Shown one piece after another: positions 34,507 through 41,682 of a DNA stretch of 64,000 nucleotides. Source of the stretch: WHSP01 sp040905505 (lineage in GTDB: Bacteria > Gemmatimonadota > Gemmatimonadetes > Longimicrobiales > Longimicrobiaceae); contig JBBDRL010000038.1 of NCBI GenBank assembly GCA_040905505.1, positions 62,001-126,000 on the forward strand, given 5' to 3'. The position numbers and the translations under genes are program-made. The notes below the pieces were generated by a model. The model searched no databases. It saw nothing but the letters and a program-made list of their open reading frames with translations, and was not told the DNA's origin. Each line of letters starts with the position of its first letter. Position 1 is the first letter of the stretch.

Positions 34507-35385
34507 ATGGCGACAGCCCCCCAGATTCAGGACCTCCTCGAGGCCGGCGTTCACTTCGGCCACCAGACCAGCCGTTGGAACCCGAAGATGCGGAAGTTCA
34601 TCTTCGCGGAGCGCAATGGCATCTACATCATCGATCTCAAGAAGACGGCGCGACAGATCGAGCTCGCGCAGTCGCTCGTGCGCGATGTGATCACGCAGGG
34701 CAATCGCGTCCTCTTCGTCTGCACCAAGCGTCAGCTTCGGGGCATCATCCAGAGTGAGGCGGAGCGGTCGAACTCCTTCTTCGTCACGGAGCGTTGGCTC
34801 GGCGGGATGCTGACCAACTTCACCACGATCAAGAAGCAGATCCGGCGGCTCCGGGACCTTGAGCGGGGCCAGGAAGAGGGTGCCTTCGAGTTTTACACGA
34901 AGAAGGAACGCCTCATGATCGATCGGGAGCGGGCGAAGCTCGAGAAGTACTTAGCTGGGGTCAAGGACATGGCGCGGATCCCCGGTGCTCTGTTCGTCGT
35001 CGACGCTCGCAAGGAGCGCATCGCGGTCAGCGAGGCGAACAAGCTCGGCATTCCGGTGATCGCGATCGCCGACACCAATGCCGATCCGGACCTTCTCACC
35101 GTCCCGATCGCCGGCAATGACGATGCGATCCGCTCGGTCAGCCTCATCGCGCGCGCCGCGGGCGACGCGATCATCGAGGCCCGCGCCTCGATGCCCGCCG
35201 ACGAGCGCCGTCGGGCGGACGAAGTCGAGGCGACCGTCTACTCTTCGGAGACCGGGGAATCTGCGCCCGCCGACGACGACCGGAAGGGCGGTCAAAAGCG
35301 GCGGCCCCGACGGAAGCGGCGGCCGCGTCCCGAGGTGATTGCCAACCTCCGCGGCAGTGGCGAGGAAGAGGGCGAAGGGGATTGA
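34507..35385 (+). CDS. rpsB: 30S ribosomal protein S2 with a charged C-terminal extension
   Basis: A 292-aa S2. The N-terminal LLEAGVHFGHQTSRWNPKMRKFIFAERNGIYIIDLKKT and later WLGGMLTNFTTIKKQIRRL and ADTNADPDLLTVPIAGNDDAIRS are diagnostic. After the S2 core, about 60 residues form a tail: an acidic part (SSETGESAPADDD), a basic cluster (KRRPRRKRRPRP) and an acidic end (GEEEGEGD). GGAGAAGG lies about 10 nt before ATG 34507. A terminator follows the gene, so tsf is separately transcribed, unlike the common rpsB-tsf operon. Confidence 0.97.
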   Translation: MATAPQIQDLLEAGVHFGHQTSRWNPKMRKFIFAERNGIYIIDLKKTARQIELAQSLVRDVITQGNRVLFVCTKRQLRGIIQSEAERSNSFFVTERWLGGMLTNFTTIKKQIRRLRDLERGQEEGAFEFYTKKERLMIDRERAKLEKYLAGVKDMARIPGALFVVDARKERIAVSEANKLGIPVIAIADTNADPDLLTVPIAGNDDAIRSVSLIARAAGDAIIEARASMPADERRRADEVEATVYSSETGESAPADDDRKGGQKRRPRRKRRPRPEVIANLRGSGEEEGEGD

Positions 35386-35413
35386 CCCCCGCCTGAGGAC
35401 GTACGCAAAGAAT

Positions 35414-35449
35414 GGGGCCACATCGGGAAACCGCTCGTGGCCCCGTTTT
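35414..35449 (+). terminator. Rho-independent terminator after rpsB
   Basis: GGGGCCAC (35414-35421) pairs with GTGGCCCC (35437-35444) and is followed by GTTTT. It separates rpsB from tsf. Confidence 0.88.
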
Positions 35450-35465
35450 ACGACCCGGGTCGCGA

Positions 35466-35540
35466 ATTATCGATTATCATAGTATCGATTTGAATTAGGT
35501 TCGCTGGCACAGGCAGTTCAATTCACAATTCAAAATTCTG
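35466..35540. repeat. AT-rich heptamer arrays upstream of tsf
   Basis: ATTATCG, ATTATCA (35466-35479) on the left, and AATTCAC, AATTCAA, AATTCTG (35520-35540) on the right, in an otherwise GC-rich sequence. ATTTGAATT (35488-35496) is the near reverse complement of AATTCAAAAT (35527-35536), so the locus is again partly inverted. The right array ends 7 bp before the tsf ATG. Confidence 0.8.
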
Positions 35541-35546
35541 TAGCGG

Positions 35547-36140
35547 ATGGCCATTTCAGCGAAGCAAGTCAAGGAGCTCAGGGACCGGACTGGAGCCGGC
35601 ATGATGGAATGCAAGGCTGCGCTTCAGGAGACCGGTGGTGACATGGAAGCGGCGATCGATTCCCTGCGTGCCAAGGGCGCCGCGAAGGCTGCCAAGCGCG
35701 CGGCGCGCGAGGCGAGCGAAGGGGTGATCGGAAGCTACATCCACATGGGCGGCAAGATCGGCGTGCTGGTCGAAGTGAATTGCGAGACCGACTTCGTCGC
35801 CAAGACGGACGACTTCCAGCAGTTGGTGAAGGATGTCGCCATGCACATCGCCGCCGCCAGTCCTGCCGCGGTCAGCCGCGACGAGGTCGCGGCTGATGTC
35901 GTTGAGCGGGAGCGCGGGGTCTATCGCGAGCAGATGAAGGAGTCGGGCAAGCCGGAGAAGATCTGGGACAAGATCATCGAGGGGAAGCTTGAGAAGTTCT
36001 TCGCCGAATCGACGCTCCTGGAGCAGCCATTCGTGAAGAATCCCGATCAGACGGTCGGAGATCTCGTCACGGAAGTGTCGGCGAGGACCGGCGAGAAGCT
36101 CGAGGTTCGTCGCTTCGCCCGCTTCGCGATCGGCGACTGA
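35547..36140 (+). CDS. tsf: Elongation factor Ts (short form)
   Basis: A 197-aa EF-Ts. It has the N-terminal UBA-like module (KQVKELRDRTGAGMMECKAALQETGGDMEAAIDSLRAKG), the nucleotide-exchange TDFVA motif (NCETDFVAKTDDFQQLVKDVAMHIAA) and a single C-terminal subdomain (IWDKIIEGKLEKFFAESTLLEQPFVKNPDQTV). This is the compact form of about 200 aa known from Thermus and Chlamydia relatives, not the 280-aa E. coli form. Its TGA overlaps the pyrH ATG (TGATG). Confidence 0.97.
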   Translation: MAISAKQVKELRDRTGAGMMECKAALQETGGDMEAAIDSLRAKGAAKAAKRAAREASEGVIGSYIHMGGKIGVLVEVNCETDFVAKTDDFQQLVKDVAMHIAAASPAAVSRDEVAADVVERERGVYREQMKESGKPEKIWDKIIEGKLEKFFAESTLLEQPFVKNPDQTVGDLVTEVSARTGEKLEVRRFARFAIGD

Positions 36141-36922
36141 TGGACGAGCCCACCGCCACGCAGGCAGCCCAGGGCGCCACCGATCCGGACGCATCCCGGG
36201 GCGGGGGCGGTGGGGTCAAGTACCCGCGCGTACTGCTGAAGCTCTCCGGCGAGGCGCTCGCGGGAGAACAGGGCTTTGGCATAGCGCCGCCGGTCATCGA
36301 CAAGCTGACAGAGCAGATCAAGGCCGTTCACGCGCTCGGCATCCAGCTCGGGCTGGTGATCGGCGGGGGGAACATCGTCCGTGGCACCATCGCCAGTCAG
36401 CAGGGGATGGACAGGGTCTCGGCCGACTACATGGGGATGCTCGCCACCGTGATCAACGCCTTGGCGATCCAGGACCTCCTCGAACGAAAGAAGGTGGAGA
36501 ACCGGGTCCTCACGGCGATCCGGATGGAGCAGCTCGCCGAGCCCTACATCCGCCGCCGCGCGCTCAGGCACCTGGAGAAGGGGCGTGTCGTCATCTTTGC
36601 CGGAGGCACGGGCAACCCGTACTTTTCCACTGACACGGGCGCGGTTCTGCGGGGCATCGAGATGGAAGCCGACGTCATCATCAAAGCGACCAAAGTGTCC
36701 GGCATCTACAGCTCCGACCCGGTGGGCAACCCGGACGCGACGTTCATTCCCGACATCTCCTTCACCGACGCCATCAATCGAGAGTTGAAGGTGATGGATG
36801 CCGCGGCGCTCTCGTTGTGCCGTGAGAACGACATCCCGATCATCGTCCTGAACCTGCGGGAGCAAGGGGCCATCGCACGTGCCATTCGGGGTGAGCGTGT
36901 CGGAACCCTGGTGCATCCGTAA
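36140..36922 (+). CDS. pyrH: UMP kinase
   Basis: A 260-aa bacterial UMP kinase of the amino-acid-kinase fold. Motifs are VLLKLSGEALAGEQGFGI, the phosphate loop GGGNIVRGT, MLATVINALAIQDLLE, FAGGTGNPYFSTDTGAVLRGIEM and KVSGIYSSDPVGNPDA. About 27 residues precede the core, Ala/Thr/Asp-rich and then five glycines, which is longer than usual. It is translationally coupled to tsf. It phosphorylates UMP to UDP and in this operon provides nucleotide supply next to translation genes. Confidence 0.97.
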   Translation: MDEPTATQAAQGATDPDASRGGGGGVKYPRVLLKLSGEALAGEQGFGIAPPVIDKLTEQIKAVHALGIQLGLVIGGGNIVRGTIASQQGMDRVSADYMGMLATVINALAIQDLLERKKVENRVLTAIRMEQLAEPYIRRRALRHLEKGRVVIFAGGTGNPYFSTDTGAVLRGIEMEADVIIKATKVSGIYSSDPVGNPDATFIPDISFTDAINRELKVMDAAALSLCRENDIPIIVLNLREQGAIARAIRGERVGTLVHP

Positions 36923-36949
36923 TTCACCTGTAAGCCATTCTGCGATCCC

Positions 36950-37501
36950 ATGCCCAGCCTAGAGGCAGCTCGGAAGCACATGGACGACGCCATAGAGGCG
37001 TTGCGACGGGAGTTCACGAGCGTCCGCACCGGAAAGGCGACGCCCGCACTGCTCGATACGGTCCGTGTCGAAGCGTACGGAGCGCAGATGCCGCTAAACC
37101 AGGTCGCATCGGTCAGCGCCCCGGAAGCGAGGCTCCTCGTCGTCCAGCCGTGGGACAGCAACATGCTCGGCCCCGTCGAGAAGGCGATTCAGACGGCGGA
37201 CCTGGGGCTGAACCCGTCGAACGACGGCAAGATCATTCGCCTGCCGATTCCGCCGCTCACGGAGGAGCGGCGTCGCGAGTACGTCAAGCTCCTGCACAAG
37301 ATGGCGGAGGAGGGACGGGTCTCGATTCGGCACGCACGGAAGGAGGCCAACGATGAGATCAAGCAGCGCCAGAAGGATGGCGAGCTCTCGGAGGACGAGG
37401 CGCGAAGGCAGCAGGACGAGGTGCAGAAGCTCACCGATCGGCAAATCCAGCTCGTAGACGATCTCCTGAAGCACAAGGAAGCCGAGGTCATGGAGGTCTG
37501 A
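36950..37501 (+). CDS. frr: Ribosome recycling factor
   Basis: A 183-aa RRF of normal length. Visible features are the N-terminal helix RKHMDDAIEALRREFTSVRTGKATPALLDTV, YGAQMPLNQVASVSAPEARLLVVQPWD, GLNPSNDGKIIRLPIPPLTEERR and the C-terminal triple-helix part ending VDDLLKHKEAEVMEV. It splits post-termination ribosomes together with EF-G. It follows pyrH by 27 bp, the standard order. Confidence 0.97.
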   Translation: MPSLEAARKHMDDAIEALRREFTSVRTGKATPALLDTVRVEAYGAQMPLNQVASVSAPEARLLVVQPWDSNMLGPVEKAIQTADLGLNPSNDGKIIRLPIPPLTEERRREYVKLLHKMAEEGRVSIRHARKEANDEIKQRQKDGELSEDEARRQQDEVQKLTDRQIQLVDDLLKHKEAEVMEV

Positions 37502-37538
37502 GGGTCGATCATGCGGTCCGCAGCGCGCTGGGCGAATC

Positions 37539-38408
37539 ATGAAGTTCTCCGAAACTACGACACGGGTACTCGTCGCCGCAGTCGGTATTCCGGTCGGTGT
37601 GAGCGTCGTCTTCCTCGGCGGGTGGTCGCTGGCGGCGTTACTCATGCTGGTGGCGGTGCTCGCCGCGCTGGAATTCTTCCGCTTCGCCGAGCGCAACGAT
37701 GTGCGGCCGCTGAAGGTCTTGGGCGCGGTCCTCGCCGCCCTGTTCGTCCTGCTGGCGGCGCTCGACCCCTCGCGGGGCCCTGAGGGGGCGGGCTTCGCCA
37801 CGCTCCTGACGTTGGCCGTCTTGGGAACCGCCGTCGTCGGAATCTGGACGCGCGGCGTAGACGGTCAGCCTTTGCTCGCCTTCAGCACGACGATTTCGGG
37901 GGCCGTCTATACCGGCGCCCTCCTCAGCTTCGGGCTCTTCCTTCGGCATCTGCCCGGCAACACCGGCTCCGTGCATGGCACCGCTCTCCTGCTCGCGCCC
38001 GTCGTGCTCACCTGGGCGAGCGACACCTGCGCGTACTTTGCCGGCCGTCGTTGGGGCACACGCAAGCTCATCCCTTCTGTCAGTCCGGGTAAGACGGTCC
38101 AGGGGGCCATCGGTGCCGTGGTGGGGACCGTCGCCGCGGCGATCGCGTACCGATATGTGCTCGAACCTTTTCCGACCTATCGCTTGGGCCTCCTCGAAGC
38201 GGTCGTTCTCGGATTGCTCATTTCCGTCGCCGCCCAGCTCGGCGACCTCGCCGAGTCGCTCTTCAAGCGCGACGCCGGCATGAAGGACTCAGGTGCCTTG
38301 CTCCCGGGACACGGCGGCGCGCTGGATCGGTTCGATTCCCTCCTCTTCACCCTGCCACTCGGCTATTTCTTCTTCCGCTACCTCGTCGGCGTTCCCCGGC
38401 CGTTCTGA
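37539..38408 (+). CDS. cdsA: Phosphatidate cytidylyltransferase
   Basis: A 289-aa membrane enzyme with eight or so hydrophobic helices. It carries the CdsA signature near the C-terminus, SLFKRDAGMKDSGALLPGHGG, followed by LDRFDSLLFTLPLGYFFF. It converts phosphatidic acid and CTP to CDP-diacylglycerol for phospholipid synthesis. It directly follows frr with only 37 bp between, where uppS is normally found. It is followed by dxr after 3 bp. Confidence 0.96.
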   Translation: MKFSETTTRVLVAAVGIPVGVSVVFLGGWSLAALLMLVAVLAALEFFRFAERNDVRPLKVLGAVLAALFVLLAALDPSRGPEGAGFATLLTLAVLGTAVVGIWTRGVDGQPLLAFSTTISGAVYTGALLSFGLFLRHLPGNTGSVHGTALLLAPVVLTWASDTCAYFAGRRWGTRKLIPSVSPGKTVQGAIGAVVGTVAAAIAYRYVLEPFPTYRLGLLEAVVLGLLISVAAQLGDLAESLFKRDAGMKDSGALLPGHGGALDRFDSLLFTLPLGYFFFRYLVGVPRPF

Positions 38409-38411
38409 GCG

Positions 38412-39563
38412 ATGCAAGGTGTAGCCATTCTCGGCGCGACGGGCTCAGTCGGAGAGAGCACGCTCGCCGTGCTCGACCAGCACCCTGAGCGCTTCAGGGC
38501 GGTTGTCCTGACGGGACACCGCAACGTCGCAGCGCTCGAGGCGCTGGTCCAACAGCGCCGACCTGACGTGGCCGTCCTCTCACACGGGAAGCTACCCTCG
38601 CGGCGCACAAGGACCGGAACCGAGTGGAGGTCCGGCTCCGCCGCCCTGGTCGAGGCCGCCACGCACCCCGACGTCGACATCGTCGTCAATGCCCTCGTCG
38701 GGGCCGCAGGCCTGGCACCGACACTGGCCGCGTTGCGGAGCGGCAAGCGGGTGGCTCTGGCGAACAAGGAATCGCTGGTATGCGGGGGCGCCCTCGTTCT
38801 CGACGCGGCGCGCGAGGGCGGGGGAGAGCTGATTCCCGTCGACAGTGAGCACAGCGCGATCCTCCAGTGCATCAAGGCTTGCAGCCCATCCGAGATCGAG
38901 CGGGTCGTGCTCACGGCTTCGGGCGGTCCGTTCCGCGAGTGGAATCGCTCCTCGCTGGCCCGGGTCAGACCGGTAGACGCGCTACGCCATCCCACCTGGG
39001 ATATGGGCGCCAAGATCACGATCGATTCGGCCACCCTGGTGAACAAGGCGCTCGAGATCATCGAGGCGCACTTTCTTTTCGGGCTCGGGTATGACCGCAT
39101 CGCCGCGGTCGTGCACCCCCAGTCCATCATCCATTCACTGGTCGAGATGATCGATGGCTCGGTCCTCGCGCAGCTCGGGTTTCCGACAATGGAAGTCCCG
39201 ATCGTCTACGCGCTGACGTATCCCGACCGTATCCCGTACGCCACGCGCCGATTCGACCCCGTGGCCGCTGGTGCGCTGACCTTCGAACCGGTGCGTGAAG
39301 GTGACTTTCCGGCGTTCGTTCTGGGTGTGTCCGCCGGCCGATCCGGTGGCGCGTATCCCGCTGTGTTCAACGCCGCGAACGAGGTCGCCGTCGCGGCCTT
39401 CCTTCGGGAGCGGCTCGGTTTCCTGGAGATCGGCGCTGCCGTGGCTGCCGCTCTCGACCGCTGGCCGGGTGGGCAGATCACCGACGTGGAGTCGGTTCTC
39501 GCCGCGGACCGCTGGGCCCGCGAGGCAACAGCAACCTTCATCGAGAAACACGCGCTGTGTTGA
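38412..39563 (+). CDS. dxr: 1-deoxy-D-xylulose 5-phosphate reductoisomerase
   Basis: A 383-aa enzyme. The NADPH-binding start VAILGATGSVGESTLAVLDQHPERF, ALANKESLVCGG, the metal-ligand segment PVDSEHSAILQCI, TASGGPF and HPTWDMGAKITIDSATLVNKALEIIEAHFLF are all present. It catalyses the second step of the MEP isoprenoid pathway. Its end overlaps the start of rseP by 7 bp. Confidence 0.97.
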   Translation: MQGVAILGATGSVGESTLAVLDQHPERFRAVVLTGHRNVAALEALVQQRRPDVAVLSHGKLPSRRTRTGTEWRSGSAALVEAATHPDVDIVVNALVGAAGLAPTLAALRSGKRVALANKESLVCGGALVLDAAREGGGELIPVDSEHSAILQCIKACSPSEIERVVLTASGGPFREWNRSSLARVRPVDALRHPTWDMGAKITIDSATLVNKALEIIEAHFLFGLGYDRIAAVVHPQSIIHSLVEMIDGSVLAQLGFPTMEVPIVYALTYPDRIPYATRRFDPVAAGALTFEPVREGDFPAFVLGVSAGRSGGAYPAVFNAANEVAVAAFLRERLGFLEIGAAVAAALDRWPGGQITDVESVLAADRWAREATATFIEKHALC

Positions 39564-40891
39564 CGCTCGTCGCATTCCTTGTCGTCATCGGCGTTCTCAT
39601 CTTCGTGCACGAGCTCGGACATCTGCTCGCGGCGAAGGCTGTGGACATCGAGGTCCCCCGGTTCTCCATCGGCTTCGGCCCTCGCATCACAGGATTCACG
39701 ATCGGCGAGACCGAGTACGTGATCTCCGCCCTCCCACTCGGCGGATATGTTCGCATGGCCGGCATGGAGGACACCTCGGCGTTGGAGGGCGGCGAGGATG
39801 TCGATCACGTGCCGTCGCCGCGCGATTTCGACGCGAAGCCGCTCTGGGCCCGCGCGATGGTGATCTCGGCGGGCGTGGTGATGAACTTCCTCTTCGCCGT
39901 CATCGTTCTCGCCGGTGTCGCTTTCTTCCTCGGCGAGCCCCTCAACACGACCACGCGTGTGGTCGTCGAGGGAGATGCGCCGGCGGTGGCAGCGCTCGGT
40001 GATATCCCCTTCGGCGCTGAGCTGGAGGCGGTCGGCGGCCAGGAGGTCGAGACGTGGAACGATGTCGCGGAGGCGCTCACGACCGCCCCCGCCGGTCCGA
40101 TCACCCTCAGCTTCCGGGACGCGCCACCGGTCGAGCTACAGTTGCCCGCGGGAGATTCCGCCCGCGCGGAACTGCTTCAGCCACTCCAGCCCTTTACCGA
40201 GCCCAGGATCGGTGACGTCTCGCCCGGCAGCCCGGCGGCGGAGGCGGGTCTGCAAAGAGGCGATCTCGTCGTGAGCGCCGCGGGCCAGCCGGTCCGCACG
40301 TGGGGCGACTTCGTCGAGATCGTTCGCGCGCGGCCGGACGAGCCCCTCGAGCTCGTGGTGCTGCGGGACGGTGAGCGCGTCGCCCTGACGCCGGTGCCGG
40401 CTTCCGAGCGCGAGCTCAACGCGGAGATGGAGCGGGTGGAGATCGGCAGGCTGGGTGTGGCGTCTCTGCAGCAGCTCGACTACCGCCGCGTCGGCCTTAT
40501 CCCTGCCATCGACTACGGGCTCACCACGACTTGGAACACCAGCGCGCTCATCGTCAGTCTCGTGGGCGACCTGCTGACGGGACAGGCCTCACCGCGCAGC
40601 CTCGGTGGGCCGCTCGCCATCGGTCAGCTTTCCGGCCAGGCCGCGCGCTACGGGTTGGAGATGTTTCTCCAGTGGATGGCACTACTCTCGGTCAACCTGG
40701 CCGTGCTCAACCTGCTGCCGATTCCGGTGCTCGACGGTGGACAGCTCCTGTTCATCGCCGTCGAGGCCGTACGTGGCAGACCGCTCTCAATCGAGCAGCG
40801 GCTGCGGCTCTCTCACCTCGGCCTGATCATCGTAGTGGGAATCATGGTCTGGGCGATCACGAACGACTTCCTCCGCTTTTTCGGAATCTGA
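39557..40891 (+). CDS. rseP: RseP-type site-2 membrane metalloprotease
   Basis: A 444-aa M50 intramembrane protease. It has the zinc motif HELGH at residues 18-22 in the first helix (IFVHELGHLLAAKAVDIEVPRFSIGFGP), two PDZ-like regions (about 130-210 and 215-285, the second with GSPAAEAGLQRGDLVVSAAG), and the second catalytic part NLLPIPVLDGGQLLFIAVE. The start is a GTG at 39557; a TTG follows immediately. In the standard order bamA would come next; here it is absent. It likely cleaves anti-sigma factors or signal-peptide remnants. Confidence 0.95.
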   Translation: MLTLVAFLVVIGVLIFVHELGHLLAAKAVDIEVPRFSIGFGPRITGFTIGETEYVISALPLGGYVRMAGMEDTSALEGGEDVDHVPSPRDFDAKPLWARAMVISAGVVMNFLFAVIVLAGVAFFLGEPLNTTTRVVVEGDAPAVAALGDIPFGAELEAVGGQEVETWNDVAEALTTAPAGPITLSFRDAPPVELQLPAGDSARAELLQPLQPFTEPRIGDVSPGSPAAEAGLQRGDLVVSAAGQPVRTWGDFVEIVRARPDEPLELVVLRDGERVALTPVPASERELNAEMERVEIGRLGVASLQQLDYRRVGLIPAIDYGLTTTWNTSALIVSLVGDLLTGQASPRSLGGPLAIGQLSGQAARYGLEMFLQWMALLSVNLAVLNLLPIPVLDGGQLLFIAVEAVRGRPLSIEQRLRLSHLGLIIVVGIMVWAITNDFLRFFGI

Positions 40892-41140
40892 GCCACAAGG
40901 CCCGATTCGGGGCACAACTCCTCGCCCCCTAGGCGCGCGGTGTGAACGGATGGGTGTTACAGAGCGGCCCCGTAGCCCCTCGCTCGCGCCGCCTGGGGTG
41001 GGGCTTGAATCACCGTATCCTTTGGGTTATTTTTCACCTTTGTCACCGGTGTGGTCCGGGGCGGAGCGGGGTAGATGATGATCCTGCTTCAGCCCATGCC
41101 GCGCGGTGACCGGTCAACGTCTCAGGCAGGAGTTCGCTTG

Positions 41141-41524
41141 ATGGATCGGACTCAGATCGAGCACATTGAACAGAGACTCCTTCGGGAGCGGGATCGTGCA
41201 CTGCGTTCCCTCGGTCGCTTCCAGGAGCAGTCGAAGCTCTCGCGCGACGCAGCGGATTCGGACCTGTCCAGTTATTCGTTTCACATGGCTGACCAGGGAA
41301 CGGATGCGATGGAGCGCGAGAAGGCGTTCTTGTTCGCGAGTAAGGAGGGCCGCTACCTCTACCGCATCGAGGAGGCACTCCGAAGGCTCTACTCCGATCC
41401 CGAGAGTTTCGGGCTCTGCCACAGCTGCAAGTCTCCGATTCCTTTCGAGCGGCTTGATGCCCTCCCGCATGCCCGTTATTGCCTCGATTGCAAGCGTCGC
41501 GAGGAAGAGGAAGCGGCCGCCTGA
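41141..41524 (+). CDS. DksA/TraR-family zinc-finger protein
   Basis: A 127-aa protein. A coiled-coil N-terminal part (about 1-85, including IEHIEQRLLRERDRALRSLGRFQEQ and AMEREKAFLFASKEGRYLYRIEEALRRL) precedes a four-cysteine zinc finger CHSCKSPIPFERLDALPHARYCLDC. DksA-family proteins bind RNA polymerase in the secondary channel (known). GGAG lies 8 nt before ATG 41141. The 249 bp after rseP contain no gene; a weak TTGAAT / TTATTT promoter-like pair sits at 41005-41032. Confidence 0.88.
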   Translation: MDRTQIEHIEQRLLRERDRALRSLGRFQEQSKLSRDAADSDLSSYSFHMADQGTDAMEREKAFLFASKEGRYLYRIEEALRRLYSDPESFGLCHSCKSPIPFERLDALPHARYCLDCKRREEEEAAA

Positions 41525-41529
41525 GGGCG

Positions 41530-41676
41530 GGGAATAGGGAATAGCCTGCACGGCAATGGGCGACACGGGAACGCCGAAAACGAGACGGCCACGCAGCAGG
41601 TGCTGCATGGCCGTCTCGTTTTCAGCTCGAGCCTTCGCCGGCGGAGTCGTGGCAGCCGCAGGCTATTCATATTCCC
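41530..41676. repeat. Heptamer (GGGAATA) pair and inverted partner around a terminator
   Basis: GGGAATA GGGAATA (41530-41543) continues into GCCTGC. The right arm GCAGGCTATTCATATTCCC (41658-41676) is the reverse complement of the left 20 nt apart from one indel and one substitution. The arms enclose the long terminator hairpin at 41576-41623. Confidence 0.85.
41576..41623. terminator. Bidirectional terminator between convergent genes
   Basis: GAAAACGAGACGGCC (41576-41590) and GGCCGTCTCGTTTTC (41609-41623) form a perfect 15-bp stem. The loop contains its own stem GCAGCA/TGCTGC. A- and T-runs on the two sides allow termination on both strands. Confidence 0.9.
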
Positions 41677-41682
41677 TGCCGG

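Noticed and set aside
34272..35540. Repeats as insertion-sequence ends
   Set aside because: No transposase frame lies between the inverted arms, and arm spacing is only tens of bases.
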